Shown in pieces: positions 52,633 through 61,827 of a DNA stretch of 64,000 bases. Origin of the DNA: Palsa-883 sp963826975. GTDB taxonomy: Bacteria; Pseudomonadota; Alphaproteobacteria; Acetobacterales; Acetobacteraceae. The position numbers and the translations under genes were made by a program. The notes under the pieces are model-generated. The model searched no databases. It was not told the origin of the DNA and saw nothing but the letters and a program-made list of their open reading frames with translations. Location of the stretch: assembly GCA_963826975.1 (NCBI GenBank), contig CAWGZJ010000005.1, positions 186,001 to 250,000 on the forward strand. Direction: 5' to 3'. Position 1 is the stretch's first letter. Each line of letters opens with the position of its first letter.

Positions 52633-54060
52633 TCAGTCAGCCGCCTCGGACATGCCAATGGGCGGCTGCACGTCGTCCGGGATCGGGCACACATACGGGG
52701 TGCGCGCCAGCCGAGCCTGGTGATCCGCCTTGGCGCGGGCCAGCAGCGTCTCGTCCTGGATCGCGTCCAGCGCCGTGCCGGCCATCACCTTCGCGACATG
52801 CACCATCCCCTTGTGCGCCGCCGGGGTCATGCCCTGTGCGGTCAACTGCCAGGAGTGGCCGGGCGTGCCGATCGCATACGTCGCGCCGCGCGCCTGCACG
52901 GTCGGCACTGCCCAGCTTACGTCGCCCACGTCGGTCGATCCCATCATCGGCGCGCCCTTGGCGTCGAACGGAACGATCGTATCGCACAGCGTGGTGGCCG
53001 ACCGCACCGGCAGACCGACACGGCGCCAGGAGGTCTCGATATCCTCTTCGCTCAGGGTGCCCTGGATCTTCGCCGCGAAGGCGCGATCCGCGTCGTCGAA
53101 CGGCGGCGGGCCGAGACGTTCCATGTTGGTATACATCGCCTTTTCCAACGGCGTGTTGCCCAGTAGGTTGGACACCGCGCTGACCACGTTGGCGCTGACC
53201 GAGGTTTCGGTCATCAGCGCCGCCCCGTCGGCGATCTTGCGCACCCGCACGATCAGCCGGTTCAATTCCGGCAGATCCCGTGCGCGGATCAGGTAGCGCA
53301 CCTTGGCGTGCGCCTGCACCACGTTCGGCGCGATGCCGCCGGCGTCCAGCAGTGCGTAGTGCACGCGCGCGTCGGACGGCATGTGCTCGCGCATGTAGTT
53401 GACGCCGACATTCATCAGTTCCACCGCGTCCAGCGCGCTGCGGCCCAGATGCGGCGCGGCGGCGGCGTGGCTGGCGCGGCCGGTGAAGCTGAAATCGATC
53501 CGCGTGTTGGCCAGCGACTGGGCATCATCGACGCGGCAGAACGCCGCCGGGTGCCAGGTGATGGCGATGTCCACGTCGTCGAATGCTCCGTCGCGCACCA
53601 TGAAGCCCTTGGCGGCGCCGCCTTCCTCGGCCGGGCAACCATAGTAGCGCACCCGCCCCTTCATTCCGTGCGCGGCGAGATAGTCCTTCACCGCGGTCGC
53701 CGCGAGCAGGGACGCCGAGCCTAGCAGGTTGTGGCCGCAGCCATGGCCGTGGCCGGCGCCGGGCAACGGGCGATGCTCCGCCACGCCGGCCTCATTGGAC
53801 AGGCCCGGCAACGCGTCGTATTCGCCGAGGATGGCGATCACCGGGCCGTCTTCGCCGGACTCGCCCACCACGGCGGTCGGGATGCCGGCGACGTTGCGGG
53901 TTACGCGGAAGCCCTGCTGCTCGAGCATCGCGGTGTGCTCGGCGCAGGAGCGGCGTTCGGTATAGGCGATCTCCGGCATGCCCCAGACGCGGTCGGACAG
54001 CGCCTCGAAATCGTCCTTCTTGGCGTCGACCAGGCGCCAGATTTCCTCGGTGTTCTGCAT
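52633..54060 (-). CDS. M20 family amidohydrolase (AbgB-like)
   Basis: A 475-residue metallo-amidohydrolase of the aminobenzoyl-glutamate utilisation protein B type. Metal-site residues are in ILGEYDALPGLSNE, GHGHGCGHNLLGSA, CPAEEGGAAKG and TWHPAAFCRVDD. The dimerisation/lid domain has FTGRASHAAAAPHLGRSALD. It probably hydrolyses an amide or N-acyl amino acid in the cytoplasm. It is convergent with the hydrolase gene. Confidence 0.92.
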   Translation of the reverse strand: MQNTEEIWRLVDAKKDDFEALSDRVWGMPEIAYTERRSCAEHTAMLEQQGFRVTRNVAGIPTAVVGESGEDGPVIAILGEYDALPGLSNEAGVAEHRPLPGAGHGHGCGHNLLGSASLLAATAVKDYLAAHGMKGRVRYYGCPAEEGGAAKGFMVRDGAFDDVDIAITWHPAAFCRVDDAQSLANTRIDFSFTGRASHAAAAPHLGRSALDAVELMNVGVNYMREHMPSDARVHYALLDAGGIAPNVVQAHAKVRYLIRARDLPELNRLIVRVRKIADGAALMTETSVSANVVSAVSNLLGNTPLEKAMYTNMERLGPPPFDDADRAFAAKIQGTLSEEDIETSWRRVGLPVRSATTLCDTIVPFDAKGAPMMGSTDVGDVSWAVPTVQARGATYAIGTPGHSWQLTAQGMTPAAHKGMVHVAKVMAGTALDAIQDETLLARAKADHQARLARTPYVCPIPDDVQPPIGMSEAAD

Positions 54061-54452
54061 CTCACTCCACCCCTATTGCGCCGGCTTCACATCGAACATG
54101 CGCGGCGTCTCGTCAATGCGGGGAACATAGGTCAGTTTGGGCTTGGAACATAGGTCAGTTTGGCGCTGGTCGCCCAGATGCTCTTTTGTATGTGGAGCGG
54201 AATGATCGCGACGTTGTCGAAGCTTCTGAGAGCCGATGTCCTGCCCCTGATCACGGATAGCGCGACCACCAATGTCGCCGATGGACTGAATGTAACACCA
54301 CTAAATTAGATTTTAGAGGGCAAGCCGCCGTGCTCGCCCCATCAATAACGTGCCAGCAGAGCGTGACAGGGACAGCCACCCCCGCTCCCCTTGGGGATCG
54401 CCGAACCGTGATCGGCGGATAACCGGTTGGGGGGAGAATTTTGGAGAGTTGC
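54061..54452. other. Intergenic stretch with a 23-bp direct repeat
   Basis: No convincing gene. Positions 54122-54167 hold two 23-bp units, GGAACATAGGTCAGTTTGGG + 3, in direct order. Repeats of this kind (an ACATAGGT word repeated inside an end) are found in the termini of IS21/IS481-like elements, so this may be a left-over IS end. A purine-rich GGGGGGAGA site lies 20 bases before the adaptor ATG. Confidence 0.5.
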
Positions 54453-55619
54453 ATGGACAGCCGACAGAGACGGATGATCGTGCGTCTGGCCGCAGGGGTT
54501 CTCGGCGCCAGCCTCGCCGTCGGAATCGGGTTCCTCGGAACCTCGATCGCCCAGACCTCGTCGGCGCCATCATCACCGACCGCGCCGCAGCCGGATGGCG
54601 CGGCGATTCCGGTGACCGTCGCCCCGGTCACCCGTCAGGACGTGCCGGTGTTCGACGAGGGCATCGGCACCGTGCAGGCATTCCAGTCCGTGCTGATCCA
54701 GGCGCGGGTCACCGGGTGGCTCGATCGCATCGCGTTCGCTGAAGGGCAGGACGTGAAACCCGGCGATCTGCTGGCGGAAATCGATCCGCGGCCGTATGCC
54801 GCCACGCTGGCGCAAGTGCAGGCCAAATCGGCCTCCGATCAGGCAACGCTCGCCAACGATGAGGTCAACCTGAGGCGCGATGCCACCCTCGCGCAGCGCA
54901 GTTTCCAGACACAACAGCAGGTCGACAATGATGCGGCCGCGGTCCGGGTGATGCAGGCCACGCTCCAGGGCGATGCCGCCAATATCCAGACGGCGGCGCT
55001 CAATCTCAGCTTCTGCCGGATCGCCGCGCCCATCGCGGGCGTGGTTGGGCTGCGGCTGGTCGATGTCGGCAACCTGATCTCGGCGGGTGCCGGACAAGGC
55101 ATCGTCACCATCACGCAGATCCAACCGATCTCGGTCGTCTTCACCTTGCCGCAGAGCGAACTGCCCCAGGTCCAGGCTGCCCAGGCCGCAGGCAGGCCAC
55201 TGGTCGTTGCCTATTCGCAAGACGACCGAACCGCGCTGGGCAACGGCGAGCTGGTGGCGACGAACAACAGCATCGCCACCGGCACCGGCACCATCACGCT
55301 GAAGGCGACGTTTGCCAACACCGACCGGCATCTCTGGCCGGGTCAGTTCGTGAACGCCCATCTGCAGCTCACCGTCGACCACAACGCAGTGACCGTTCCG
55401 GTGCCGGCGATCCAGCACGGGCCAGATGGGCTCTACGTCTTCGTCGTCGGACCGAACTCGACGGTGGCCAGCCGGCCGGTCAGCATCGGTTACCAGAATC
55501 AGGCGCTGGCGGTGGTCACCAAGGGTCTCGACGGCGGGGAGCAGGTGGTGGTCGCCGGGCAGTCGCGGCTGCAGGACGGCACCAGGGTGACCAGCCGGTC
55601 GAGCAAGGCCGCGACATGA
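54453..55619 (+). CDS. RND efflux periplasmic adaptor (MdtA-like)
   Basis: A 388-residue membrane-fusion protein. One N-terminal anchor/signal helix is followed by barrel and lipoyl strands (IQARVTGWLDRIAFAEGQDV, KPGDLLAEIDPRPYAA). A helical hairpin comes next, then LNLSFCRIAAPIAGVVGLRL, and a C-terminal membrane-proximal domain. Together with the RND pump gene 70 bases downstream it forms a tripartite efflux system. The outer membrane factor is not encoded next to it. TTG 54441 is an alternative start. Confidence 0.93.
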   Translation: MDSRQRRMIVRLAAGVLGASLAVGIGFLGTSIAQTSSAPSSPTAPQPDGAAIPVTVAPVTRQDVPVFDEGIGTVQAFQSVLIQARVTGWLDRIAFAEGQDVKPGDLLAEIDPRPYAATLAQVQAKSASDQATLANDEVNLRRDATLAQRSFQTQQQVDNDAAAVRVMQATLQGDAANIQTAALNLSFCRIAAPIAGVVGLRLVDVGNLISAGAGQGIVTITQIQPISVVFTLPQSELPQVQAAQAAGRPLVVAYSQDDRTALGNGELVATNNSIATGTGTITLKATFANTDRHLWPGQFVNAHLQLTVDHNAVTVPVPAIQHGPDGLYVFVVGPNSTVASRPVSIGYQNQALAVVTKGLDGGEQVVVAGQSRLQDGTRVTSRSSKAAT

Positions 55620-55689
55620 GCGGCGGCGCCCTGCGAACCCACCGGCCATTTGAGCCACACACCACCACATTGCGAGCGGACCTGGCGCG

Positions 55690-58600
55690 ATGAGCATATC
55701 CACGCCCTTCATCAAGCGCCGCATCGGCACCTCATTGGTCATGGCGGCGATCGTGCTGGTCGGTCTGGCGGCGTTCCCGCTGTTGCCGGTTGCGCCGCTG
55801 CCGCAGGTGGATTTCCCCACCCTGACCGTGACCGCCCAGTTCCCCGGCGCCAGCCCGCAGACCATGGCGGAAAGTGTTGCGGAGCCGCTGGAGACCCAGT
55901 TCAGCCAGATCCCCGGGCTGGCACAATTGACCTCCACCAATGTGCTGGGCACCAGCACGATCACGTTGCAGTTTGATCTCGACCGCAACATCGATGCCGC
56001 GGAGAGCGATGTTCTGGAGGCGATCAACGCAGCACAGGGGCAGTTGCCAAAGGCGTTGCCCAGTCAGCCGACGATCCGCAAGGTCAATCCGGCCGATGCG
56101 CCGATCATGATCCTGGCGGTGCAGTCCACGCAGGTGCCACTGACGACGGTTGATGATTACGCCGAGAACATTCTGGCGCAGCGGCTGTCGCAGACCGCCG
56201 GGGTGTCGCAGGTCCTGGTGGGCGGCCAGCAGAAACCCTCGATTCGTGTGCAGATCGATCCGGCAAAGCTTGCCTATATGGGCCTGACGATGGAGGACGT
56301 CCGCAACGTCCTGACCACTGCGACGGTCGACGAGCCGAAGGGCAGCATCGACGGCGCCGACACCGCCTACACCGTGATGGACGACGACCAGCTCACCACG
56401 CCCGAGCCGTACAACAACGTCATCGTGGCCTACCGCAACGGCGCACCGATCCGCATCCGTGACATCGGCCGGGCGGTGCGGGGGCCGCAGAACCGCGAGC
56501 TCGCCGCCTGGCAGAACAGCAAGCGCGGCGTGCTGCTGCTGATCTTCAAACAGCCGGGTGCCAACGTCATCTCCACCGTGGGGCGGGTGCAGCAGGCGCT
56601 GCCGCCGCTGGAGGCCAGCATCCCGCCCGCCATCCATGTCAGCACGATCGTCGATCGTACGCAGGTGATACGGGCCTCGGTCAATGACGTGGAATTCACC
56701 TTGCTGCTGTCGATCAGCCTGGTCGTGATGGTGATCTTCGTGTTCCTGCGCAATGCGTGGGCGACGATCATTCCCAGCATTACCGTGCCGGTCGCGCTGG
56801 TCGGCACATTCGGCGCCATGTACCTGCTGGGGTTCAGCCTGGACAATTTGTCGTTGATGGCGCTGACGATCTCGGTCGGCTTCGTGGTGGACGACGCAAT
56901 CGTCATGCTGGAGAACATCTACCGCCACGTGGAAGACGGCATGAAGCCGTTCGATGCGGCGATGAAAGGCGCCGGTGAAATCGGCTTCACCATCGTATCG
57001 ATCAGCCTGTCGCTGATTGCCGTGTTCATCCCGCTGCTGCTGATGGGCGGCATCGTCGGACGGTTGTTCCGCGAGTTCGCCATGACCGTTTCCGTCGCGG
57101 TGCTGGTCTCGGCGTTCGTGTCGCTGACCCTGACGCCGATGATGTGCGCCAGCTTCCTGAGCAATCACCATCGCGGGCACGGCCGGGTGTATCGGATCGT
57201 CGAGGCGGGGTTCGACGCCATGATCGGCTTCTATCGGCGCACGCTGGATATAGCGTTGCGGTTTCGTTTCATTACGTTGATGACCTTCCTCGGCACGCTG
57301 GCGCTGACGGCGGTGTTATACGTCAACATCCCGAAGGGCTTCTTCCCGGTACAGGATGTCGGCCTGATCATCGCCACGTCCGAAGGGGCGCAGAACGCAT
57401 CGTACCAGCAGATGGTGCGGTTGCAGACCCAGCTCAATCAGATCGTCCATGACGACCCGGCTGTCGCGTCCTTCGCCTCGCAGGTCGGCGCCGGCACCGC
57501 CGGGTCGCAGGGCAATGACGGCCGCATGTATATCAACCTGAAGCCGTGGGATCAGCGTCCGAACGACGGTGTCATGCAGGTGATCGCGCGGCTTGCCGAA
57601 AAGGCGAAGGCGGTGCAGGGCGTGCAGCTCTATATGCAGCCGGCGCAGGACATCAACGTCGGCGGGCGCCTGGCGCGCACGATGTACCAGTATACTTTGC
57701 AGGATGCCGATCCCGCACAGCTCAATTTGTGGGCGCCCAAGGTGCTGGCCAAGGTCAAGGCACTGCCGTTCCTGCGCGATGTCGCGACGGACCAGCAGAT
57801 CTCCGGGACGACGGCGACGCTGACGATCGATCGGGATGCGGCACAGCGCTTCGGCATCCAGCCACAGCAGATCGACGACACGCTGTATGACGCGTTCGGT
57901 CAGCGCGAGGTGACGCAGTATTTCACCCAGCTCAATTCGTATTTTGTGATCCTGGAAGTGCCGCCGGGGCTGGAGGGCGACCCGAACACGCTGGGCAAGC
58001 TGTATGTCAAATCATCGAGCGGCGAGGCTGTTCCGCTATCGGAACTCGTGAAAGTCGATACGGTACCGGTTGCACCGCTCGCGGTGAACCATCAAAGCCA
58101 GTTTCCGGCGGTGACGATCTCGTTCAACCTGGCGCCAGGCGCCGCGCTCGGCCAGGCGGTGACGGCGATCGAGCAGATCCGCACCCAGCTTGGCCTGCCG
58201 CTGGCGCTGCAGGGATCCTTCCAGGGAACCGCGCAGGCGTTCCAGTCGTCGCTGAGCAGCGAACCCTACCTGGTCGCGGCGGCAATCATCGCGGTCTACA
58301 TCATTTTGGGGGTCTTGTATGAAAGCTACATCCTGCCGCTGACCATCCTGTCCACGCTGCCCTCGGCCGGTGTCGGCGCGCTGCTGATGTTGATGCTGGC
58401 GCGGACCGAACTGACGGTGATTGCGATGATCGGCATCATCCTGCTGATCGGCATCGTCAAGAAGAACGGCATCATGATGGTGGACTTCGCCATCAACGCC
58501 GAGCGGCGCGACGGGATGGCGCCGCTGGAGGCGATCCGCCAGGCGTGCCTGCTGCGGTTCCGCCCGATCCTGATGACGACGATGGCGGCGCTGCTGAGCG

Positions 58601-58818
58601 GGTTGCCGCTGATGCTGGAGAGCGGCGCTGGGTCGGAGCTGCGCAAGCCGCTGGGCTACGCGATGGTGGGGGGGTTGCTGTTGAGCCAGGTGCTGACGCT
58701 TTACACGACGCCGGTGATTTATTTGTATTTGGATCGGTTGCAGCATTTTCTGTCTCCGGCGCGGCGCCGTTCGATGCCGCGATTGGTGGAGAAGTTCGGT
58801 GATGCGACTGCGGATTGA
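55690..58818 (+). CDS. RND efflux pump, MdtB/MdtC-like (AcrB family)
   Basis: A 1042-residue RND transporter with 12 membrane helices and two large periplasmic loops. The proton-relay acids of helix 4 are present in GFVVDDAIVMLENIYRHVED near 400. The N-terminus FIKRRIGTSLVMAAIVLVGL and the helix-10 region GIVKKNGIMMVDFAI are family features. It exports small hydrophobic or amphipathic compounds, driven by the proton motive force. Which ones cannot be told. ATG 55690. Confidence 0.95.
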   Translation: MSISTPFIKRRIGTSLVMAAIVLVGLAAFPLLPVAPLPQVDFPTLTVTAQFPGASPQTMAESVAEPLETQFSQIPGLAQLTSTNVLGTSTITLQFDLDRNIDAAESDVLEAINAAQGQLPKALPSQPTIRKVNPADAPIMILAVQSTQVPLTTVDDYAENILAQRLSQTAGVSQVLVGGQQKPSIRVQIDPAKLAYMGLTMEDVRNVLTTATVDEPKGSIDGADTAYTVMDDDQLTTPEPYNNVIVAYRNGAPIRIRDIGRAVRGPQNRELAAWQNSKRGVLLLIFKQPGANVISTVGRVQQALPPLEASIPPAIHVSTIVDRTQVIRASVNDVEFTLLLSISLVVMVIFVFLRNAWATIIPSITVPVALVGTFGAMYLLGFSLDNLSLMALTISVGFVVDDAIVMLENIYRHVEDGMKPFDAAMKGAGEIGFTIVSISLSLIAVFIPLLLMGGIVGRLFREFAMTVSVAVLVSAFVSLTLTPMMCASFLSNHHRGHGRVYRIVEAGFDAMIGFYRRTLDIALRFRFITLMTFLGTLALTAVLYVNIPKGFFPVQDVGLIIATSEGAQNASYQQMVRLQTQLNQIVHDDPAVASFASQVGAGTAGSQGNDGRMYINLKPWDQRPNDGVMQVIARLAEKAKAVQGVQLYMQPAQDINVGGRLARTMYQYTLQDADPAQLNLWAPKVLAKVKALPFLRDVATDQQISGTTATLTIDRDAAQRFGIQPQQIDDTLYDAFGQREVTQYFTQLNSYFVILEVPPGLEGDPNTLGKLYVKSSSGEAVPLSELVKVDTVPVAPLAVNHQSQFPAVTISFNLAPGAALGQAVTAIEQIRTQLGLPLALQGSFQGTAQAFQSSLSSEPYLVAAAIIAVYIILGVLYESYILPLTILSTLPSAGVGALLMLMLARTELTVIAMIGIILLIGIVKKNGIMMVDFAINAERRDGMAPLEAIRQACLLRFRPILMTTMAALLSGLPLMLESGAGSELRKPLGYAMVGGLLLSQVLTLYTTPVIYLYLDRLQHFLSPARRRSMPRLVEKFGDATAD

Positions 58819-58895
58819 GGGTTGGTGGTGCGGTGGTGGTTTGATGGCGTGGCGAATTGAGTTGTGCGGGATCCGTGCGCCTCTCCGGCAGTTCG

Positions 58896-59022
58896 CACCT
58901 CTCCCGCTCTTCGCGGGAGAGGTCGGGGAGCACTTGCGACACGGGTGAGGGTCGTGCGGCACCACCACCCTCACCCTCGTCGCTTCGCGCCTCGACCTCT
59001 CCCGCAAGGGCGGGAGAGGTGA
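58896..59022. repeat. CTCTCCCGC hairpin repeat, two head-to-head copies
   Basis: An inverted, slightly diverged copy (58896-58956, ending GGGTGAGGGTCGTGC) is followed by a direct copy (58965-59022) identical in type to those at 14154 and 35885. Together they form a large palindrome between the RND pump and the SDR gene. Confidence 0.85.
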
Positions 59023-59084
59023 AGGCGGTTCCAGTCTTGCTGGACCTGCTCTAAGGTCCGCGCGCAACAAGCTAGGAAACGCCC

Positions 59085-59891
59085 GTGCTCAGCATGGCAG
59101 GCAAGGTGGCGATCGTGACGGGGGCCGGCTCGGTCGGGCCCGGCTGGGGTAACGGCAAGGCAACCGCGACCCTGCTCGCGCGCCAGGGCGCCAGCGTGTT
59201 CCTGGTCGACCTCAATGCGGACGCAGCCGGCGAGACACGCGGCATCATCGAGGCTGAAGGCGGCGCCTGCGCGACGCATCGCGCCGACATGATGGTGGCA
59301 GCCGACGTCGCCGAAATGGTGCAGGCCTGCATCGACCGCTTCAAGCGCCTGGATATCCTGGTGAACAATGTCGGCGGGTCCGCGCCCGGCGATCCCGTGT
59401 CCATGACCGAGGAGGTCTGGGACCGGCAGATCGACTTCAACCTGAAGACCGCGTTCCTGGGGTGCAAATATGCCCTGCCGATCATGGTGGCGCAGGGCAA
59501 GGGGGCGATCGTCAACATCGCCTCGATTGCCGGGTTGCGCAACGATTTCTCGTCCGGGCGCGTGCATGTCGGATATTCCGCCAGCAAGGCCGGGGTGATC
59601 CAGCTTTCGCGGTCGACCGCCGGCGCCTATGCGAAGAAGGGCGTGCGGGTGAACACCGTGGTGCCCGGCCTGATGCACACGCCGCTGGTCGAGACGCGGC
59701 TGGCCAAGACCGTCGGCGGCAATGACGTGGCGGCGCTGATCGCCGCGCGCAACGCAGTGGTGCCGATGGGCCGCATGGGCGATGCGTGGGACGTGGCGCA
59801 CGCGGTGCTGTTCCTGGCGTCGGACGAGGCGCGCTACATCACCGGGACCGAAATCATCGTCGATGGCGGAATGACCGCCGCGATGCCGTAA
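59085..59891 (+). CDS. Short-chain dehydrogenase/reductase
   Basis: A 268-residue classical SDR. The cofactor motif reads TGAGSVGPGWGNG, slightly longer than the usual TGxxxGxG, and NNVGG follows. The catalytic Ser, Tyr and Lys are in NIASIAG and GYSASKAG. The C-terminus EIIVDGGMTAAMP is typical. It oxidises or reduces an unknown alcohol/ketone. TAGGAAA lies eight bases before GTG 59085, which favours that start over ATG 59094. Confidence 0.92.
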   Translation: MLSMAGKVAIVTGAGSVGPGWGNGKATATLLARQGASVFLVDLNADAAGETRGIIEAEGGACATHRADMMVAADVAEMVQACIDRFKRLDILVNNVGGSAPGDPVSMTEEVWDRQIDFNLKTAFLGCKYALPIMVAQGKGAIVNIASIAGLRNDFSSGRVHVGYSASKAGVIQLSRSTAGAYAKKGVRVNTVVPGLMHTPLVETRLAKTVGGNDVAALIAARNAVVPMGRMGDAWDVAHAVLFLASDEARYITGTEIIVDGGMTAAMP

Positions 59892-59912
59892 TCCGACAAG
59901 GGAACACGACAC

Positions 59913-60476
59913 ATGAGCGAGCAACGGTTCAAGACGCTGACACCGGAAACAATGACGCCGGAGCAGCGCGCGGTGGCCGAGGCGATCCAATCCGGCCCGC
60001 GCGGTGCCGGCCTGCGCGGGCCGTTCAACGCCCTGCTGCGCAGCCCGGAGCTGTGCGACCTGGTGCAGCAGGTTGGCGCATATGTGCGCTTCAAGAGCGT
60101 GCTGCCCGCGACGTTGAACGAGATGGCGATCTGCATGGCCGGGCGCAAATGGACCGCGCAGTACGAGTTCTACGCGCATCGCCGGTTGGCGCTGGCGGCG
60201 GGGTTGGATGCGGCGATCGTGGACGCGATCGCGGTCGGAGAGCGGCCGGCCAATCTGTCGGATGACGAGGCGACGGTTTACGACTTCGCCAGCGAGTTGC
60301 TGGGGACGGGGCAAGTCTCAGATGCCAGCTACGCCGGCGTGAGAAACCGGTTCGGCGAGCGTGGTGTGATGGATCTGGTCGGCGCGATTGGCTACTACAG
60401 TCTGGTGTCGATGGTGCTGAACGTCGATCGGGTGCCGCTGCCGGCGGGCGTGGCGCCGCCGCTGAAGCCGTTGTGA
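59913..60476 (+). CDS. Carboxymuconolactone decarboxylase family protein
   Basis: A 187-residue CMD/AhpD-like helical protein: FNALLRSPELCDLVQQVGAY, then EMAICMAGRKWTAQYEFYAH, where true AhpD has a CxxC. Here only one Cys (in ICMAG) is near, so it is not an AhpD-type peroxidase. Members close to this are gamma-carboxymuconolactone decarboxylase-like catabolic enzymes. It is 22 bases after the SDR gene, so both probably belong to one pathway. Confidence 0.88.
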   Translation: MSEQRFKTLTPETMTPEQRAVAEAIQSGPRGAGLRGPFNALLRSPELCDLVQQVGAYVRFKSVLPATLNEMAICMAGRKWTAQYEFYAHRRLALAAGLDAAIVDAIAVGERPANLSDDEATVYDFASELLGTGQVSDASYAGVRNRFGERGVMDLVGAIGYYSLVSMVLNVDRVPLPAGVAPPLKPL

Positions 60477-60740
60477 GGCGGCGACGGTCCTGGCAGCGCG
60501 GGCGGCGAAGCTTTCTGCCGGACCGACTGCATTGGGTCCGGTGTGCGGCCTTCGATGTGCCACCGGCGACTATCAGCCGGGGGACAGGAGCAGCCGTGGG
60601 TACGGGGCATGCGCGCGGCATGAGCGCGGCACTGGTGCCTTGCGTCGTCGATTTTGCGGTGATCATGCGAGCCGTCCGGAGCAGTGCGCGCAGGGAACGG
60701 TGTTGTCCGCGTGCTTCGCGCCGTCACGGTCGCCGCGTTA
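60477..60740. other. Non-coding stretch before the nested palindrome
   Basis: No plausible frame or RNA structure recognised. It runs directly into the nested palindrome at 60741. Confidence 0.4.
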
Positions 60741-61017
60741 GTTGAACCGCCAAGACACCAAGGCGCCAAGGTATACCCCTCGTTCGAAGGAATCTGTGCT
60801 CTGCCGTATGACGGGAAGCAAGTCTCACCACAGAGGCACAGAGGCACAGAGTCGAAAGAGCAAGTGGTTAGCTCGATATTCTTCTCTGTGCCTCTGTGTC
60901 TCTATGGTGATTCTTTGTTTCTATCATCATCGAAAGCACGGATTTCCATAGGTTAAGTGGTATATCACAGCCAACTCGGTCGCGTGATTTGGTGCTTTGG
61001 TGCCTGGGCGGTTCACC
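60741..61017. repeat. Nested palindrome of two repeat families
   Basis: Outer arms of the GAACCGCCAAG family (60741-60770 and 60989-61017) enclose inner arms of an ACAGAGGCACAGAG family (60825-60851 and 60884-60910, TCACCACAGAGGCACAGAGG and its complement). One repeat element appears to be inserted inside another. Confidence 0.88.
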
Positions 61018-61313
61018 GCAATGCGCTCAGATGGCTGAAGCTGAACTACGCCAGTGTCCGGTGTGACCGGGTTTATGCTGATCGCAGGAACTGTTCGCGA
61101 CGTTGGGTGCGCCGGGCGGCGTCTTCTCGAACCCCGCAAAATGAACGACGCAGGGCACTAGGTTGCATCGTTTGCGGGCGTTCGGATCTGGTCGGATAGA
61201 GAAGTATATTAACTATTATTTGCTGCTACATTGTGCTATACTGGTCGATCCAATTTGCGCCTGGGGAAGCCGCGCCTGTGCGCAATCCGTAATTCCGTAG
61301 TCGCCTGTTGGCA

Positions 61314-61566
61314 GCATCGCGAAGGAAGAATTTTAGCGCAGATAAAGAAGACGATGCACGCAAAACACGCCGATGGCGACAGCCTGAATGAGCCTTCGGG
61401 GGATGCGACCAGCTTCGCGTTCACCGAGCGGAATGCATTTTGCGCCAGCGTACACGACTCGGAATGAAACGCGTAACCCCACGGCCCTGCAACCACGCCA
61501 AATCATCGGCGTGTTTTGCGTGCATCGTCTTCTTCATCTGCGCTAAATTCTTTCTTGCTTTGCGGC
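61314..61566. repeat. Inverted pair of a TTTAGCGCAGAT repeat
   Basis: Left arm 61314-61375 (GCGAAGGAAGAATTTTAGCGCAGAT...) and right arm 61503-61566 are complementary with a few mismatches; each has ACGATGCACGCAAAACACGC. A single further copy is at 22501-22560. The segment between arms (61376-61502) has no gene. Confidence 0.82.
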
Positions 61567-61827
61567 GCACCGGGTTTGCATCGGGGATCGCGGACCGACG
61601 CTATTGCCGCTACCGCCATCCGCTGCCCGGAGCGGCTCAATCGGTCGGATCATCGTGCTGTGGTGCTGGGCCACTTGATTGGTGCCACGAGATTGGTGTT
61701 GGCGGCGGTCCGGCTGACGCATTGCACCGAACAGGCCATGCGTTGGTGTTAGATATAATGCTGGACTTATTTTCCTAGTCATGCTACGCGAGCCGGTTGA
61801 ACTTTCAACCCCCAGGAGACCGCGCTC
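61567..61827. other. Non-coding stretch with lower GC
   Basis: No convincing gene. An AT-richer segment at 61738-61780 (TTAGATATAATGCTGGACTT) has a TATAAT word at 61752 or so and may hold the promoter of the gene starting at 61828, though no good -35 box is visible at the right distance. Confidence 0.35.

Noticed and set aside
54170..54309. Small gene or relic on the plus strand before the efflux adaptor
   Set aside because: A short open frame ends at TAG 54307, but it has no clear start and no recognised similarity.
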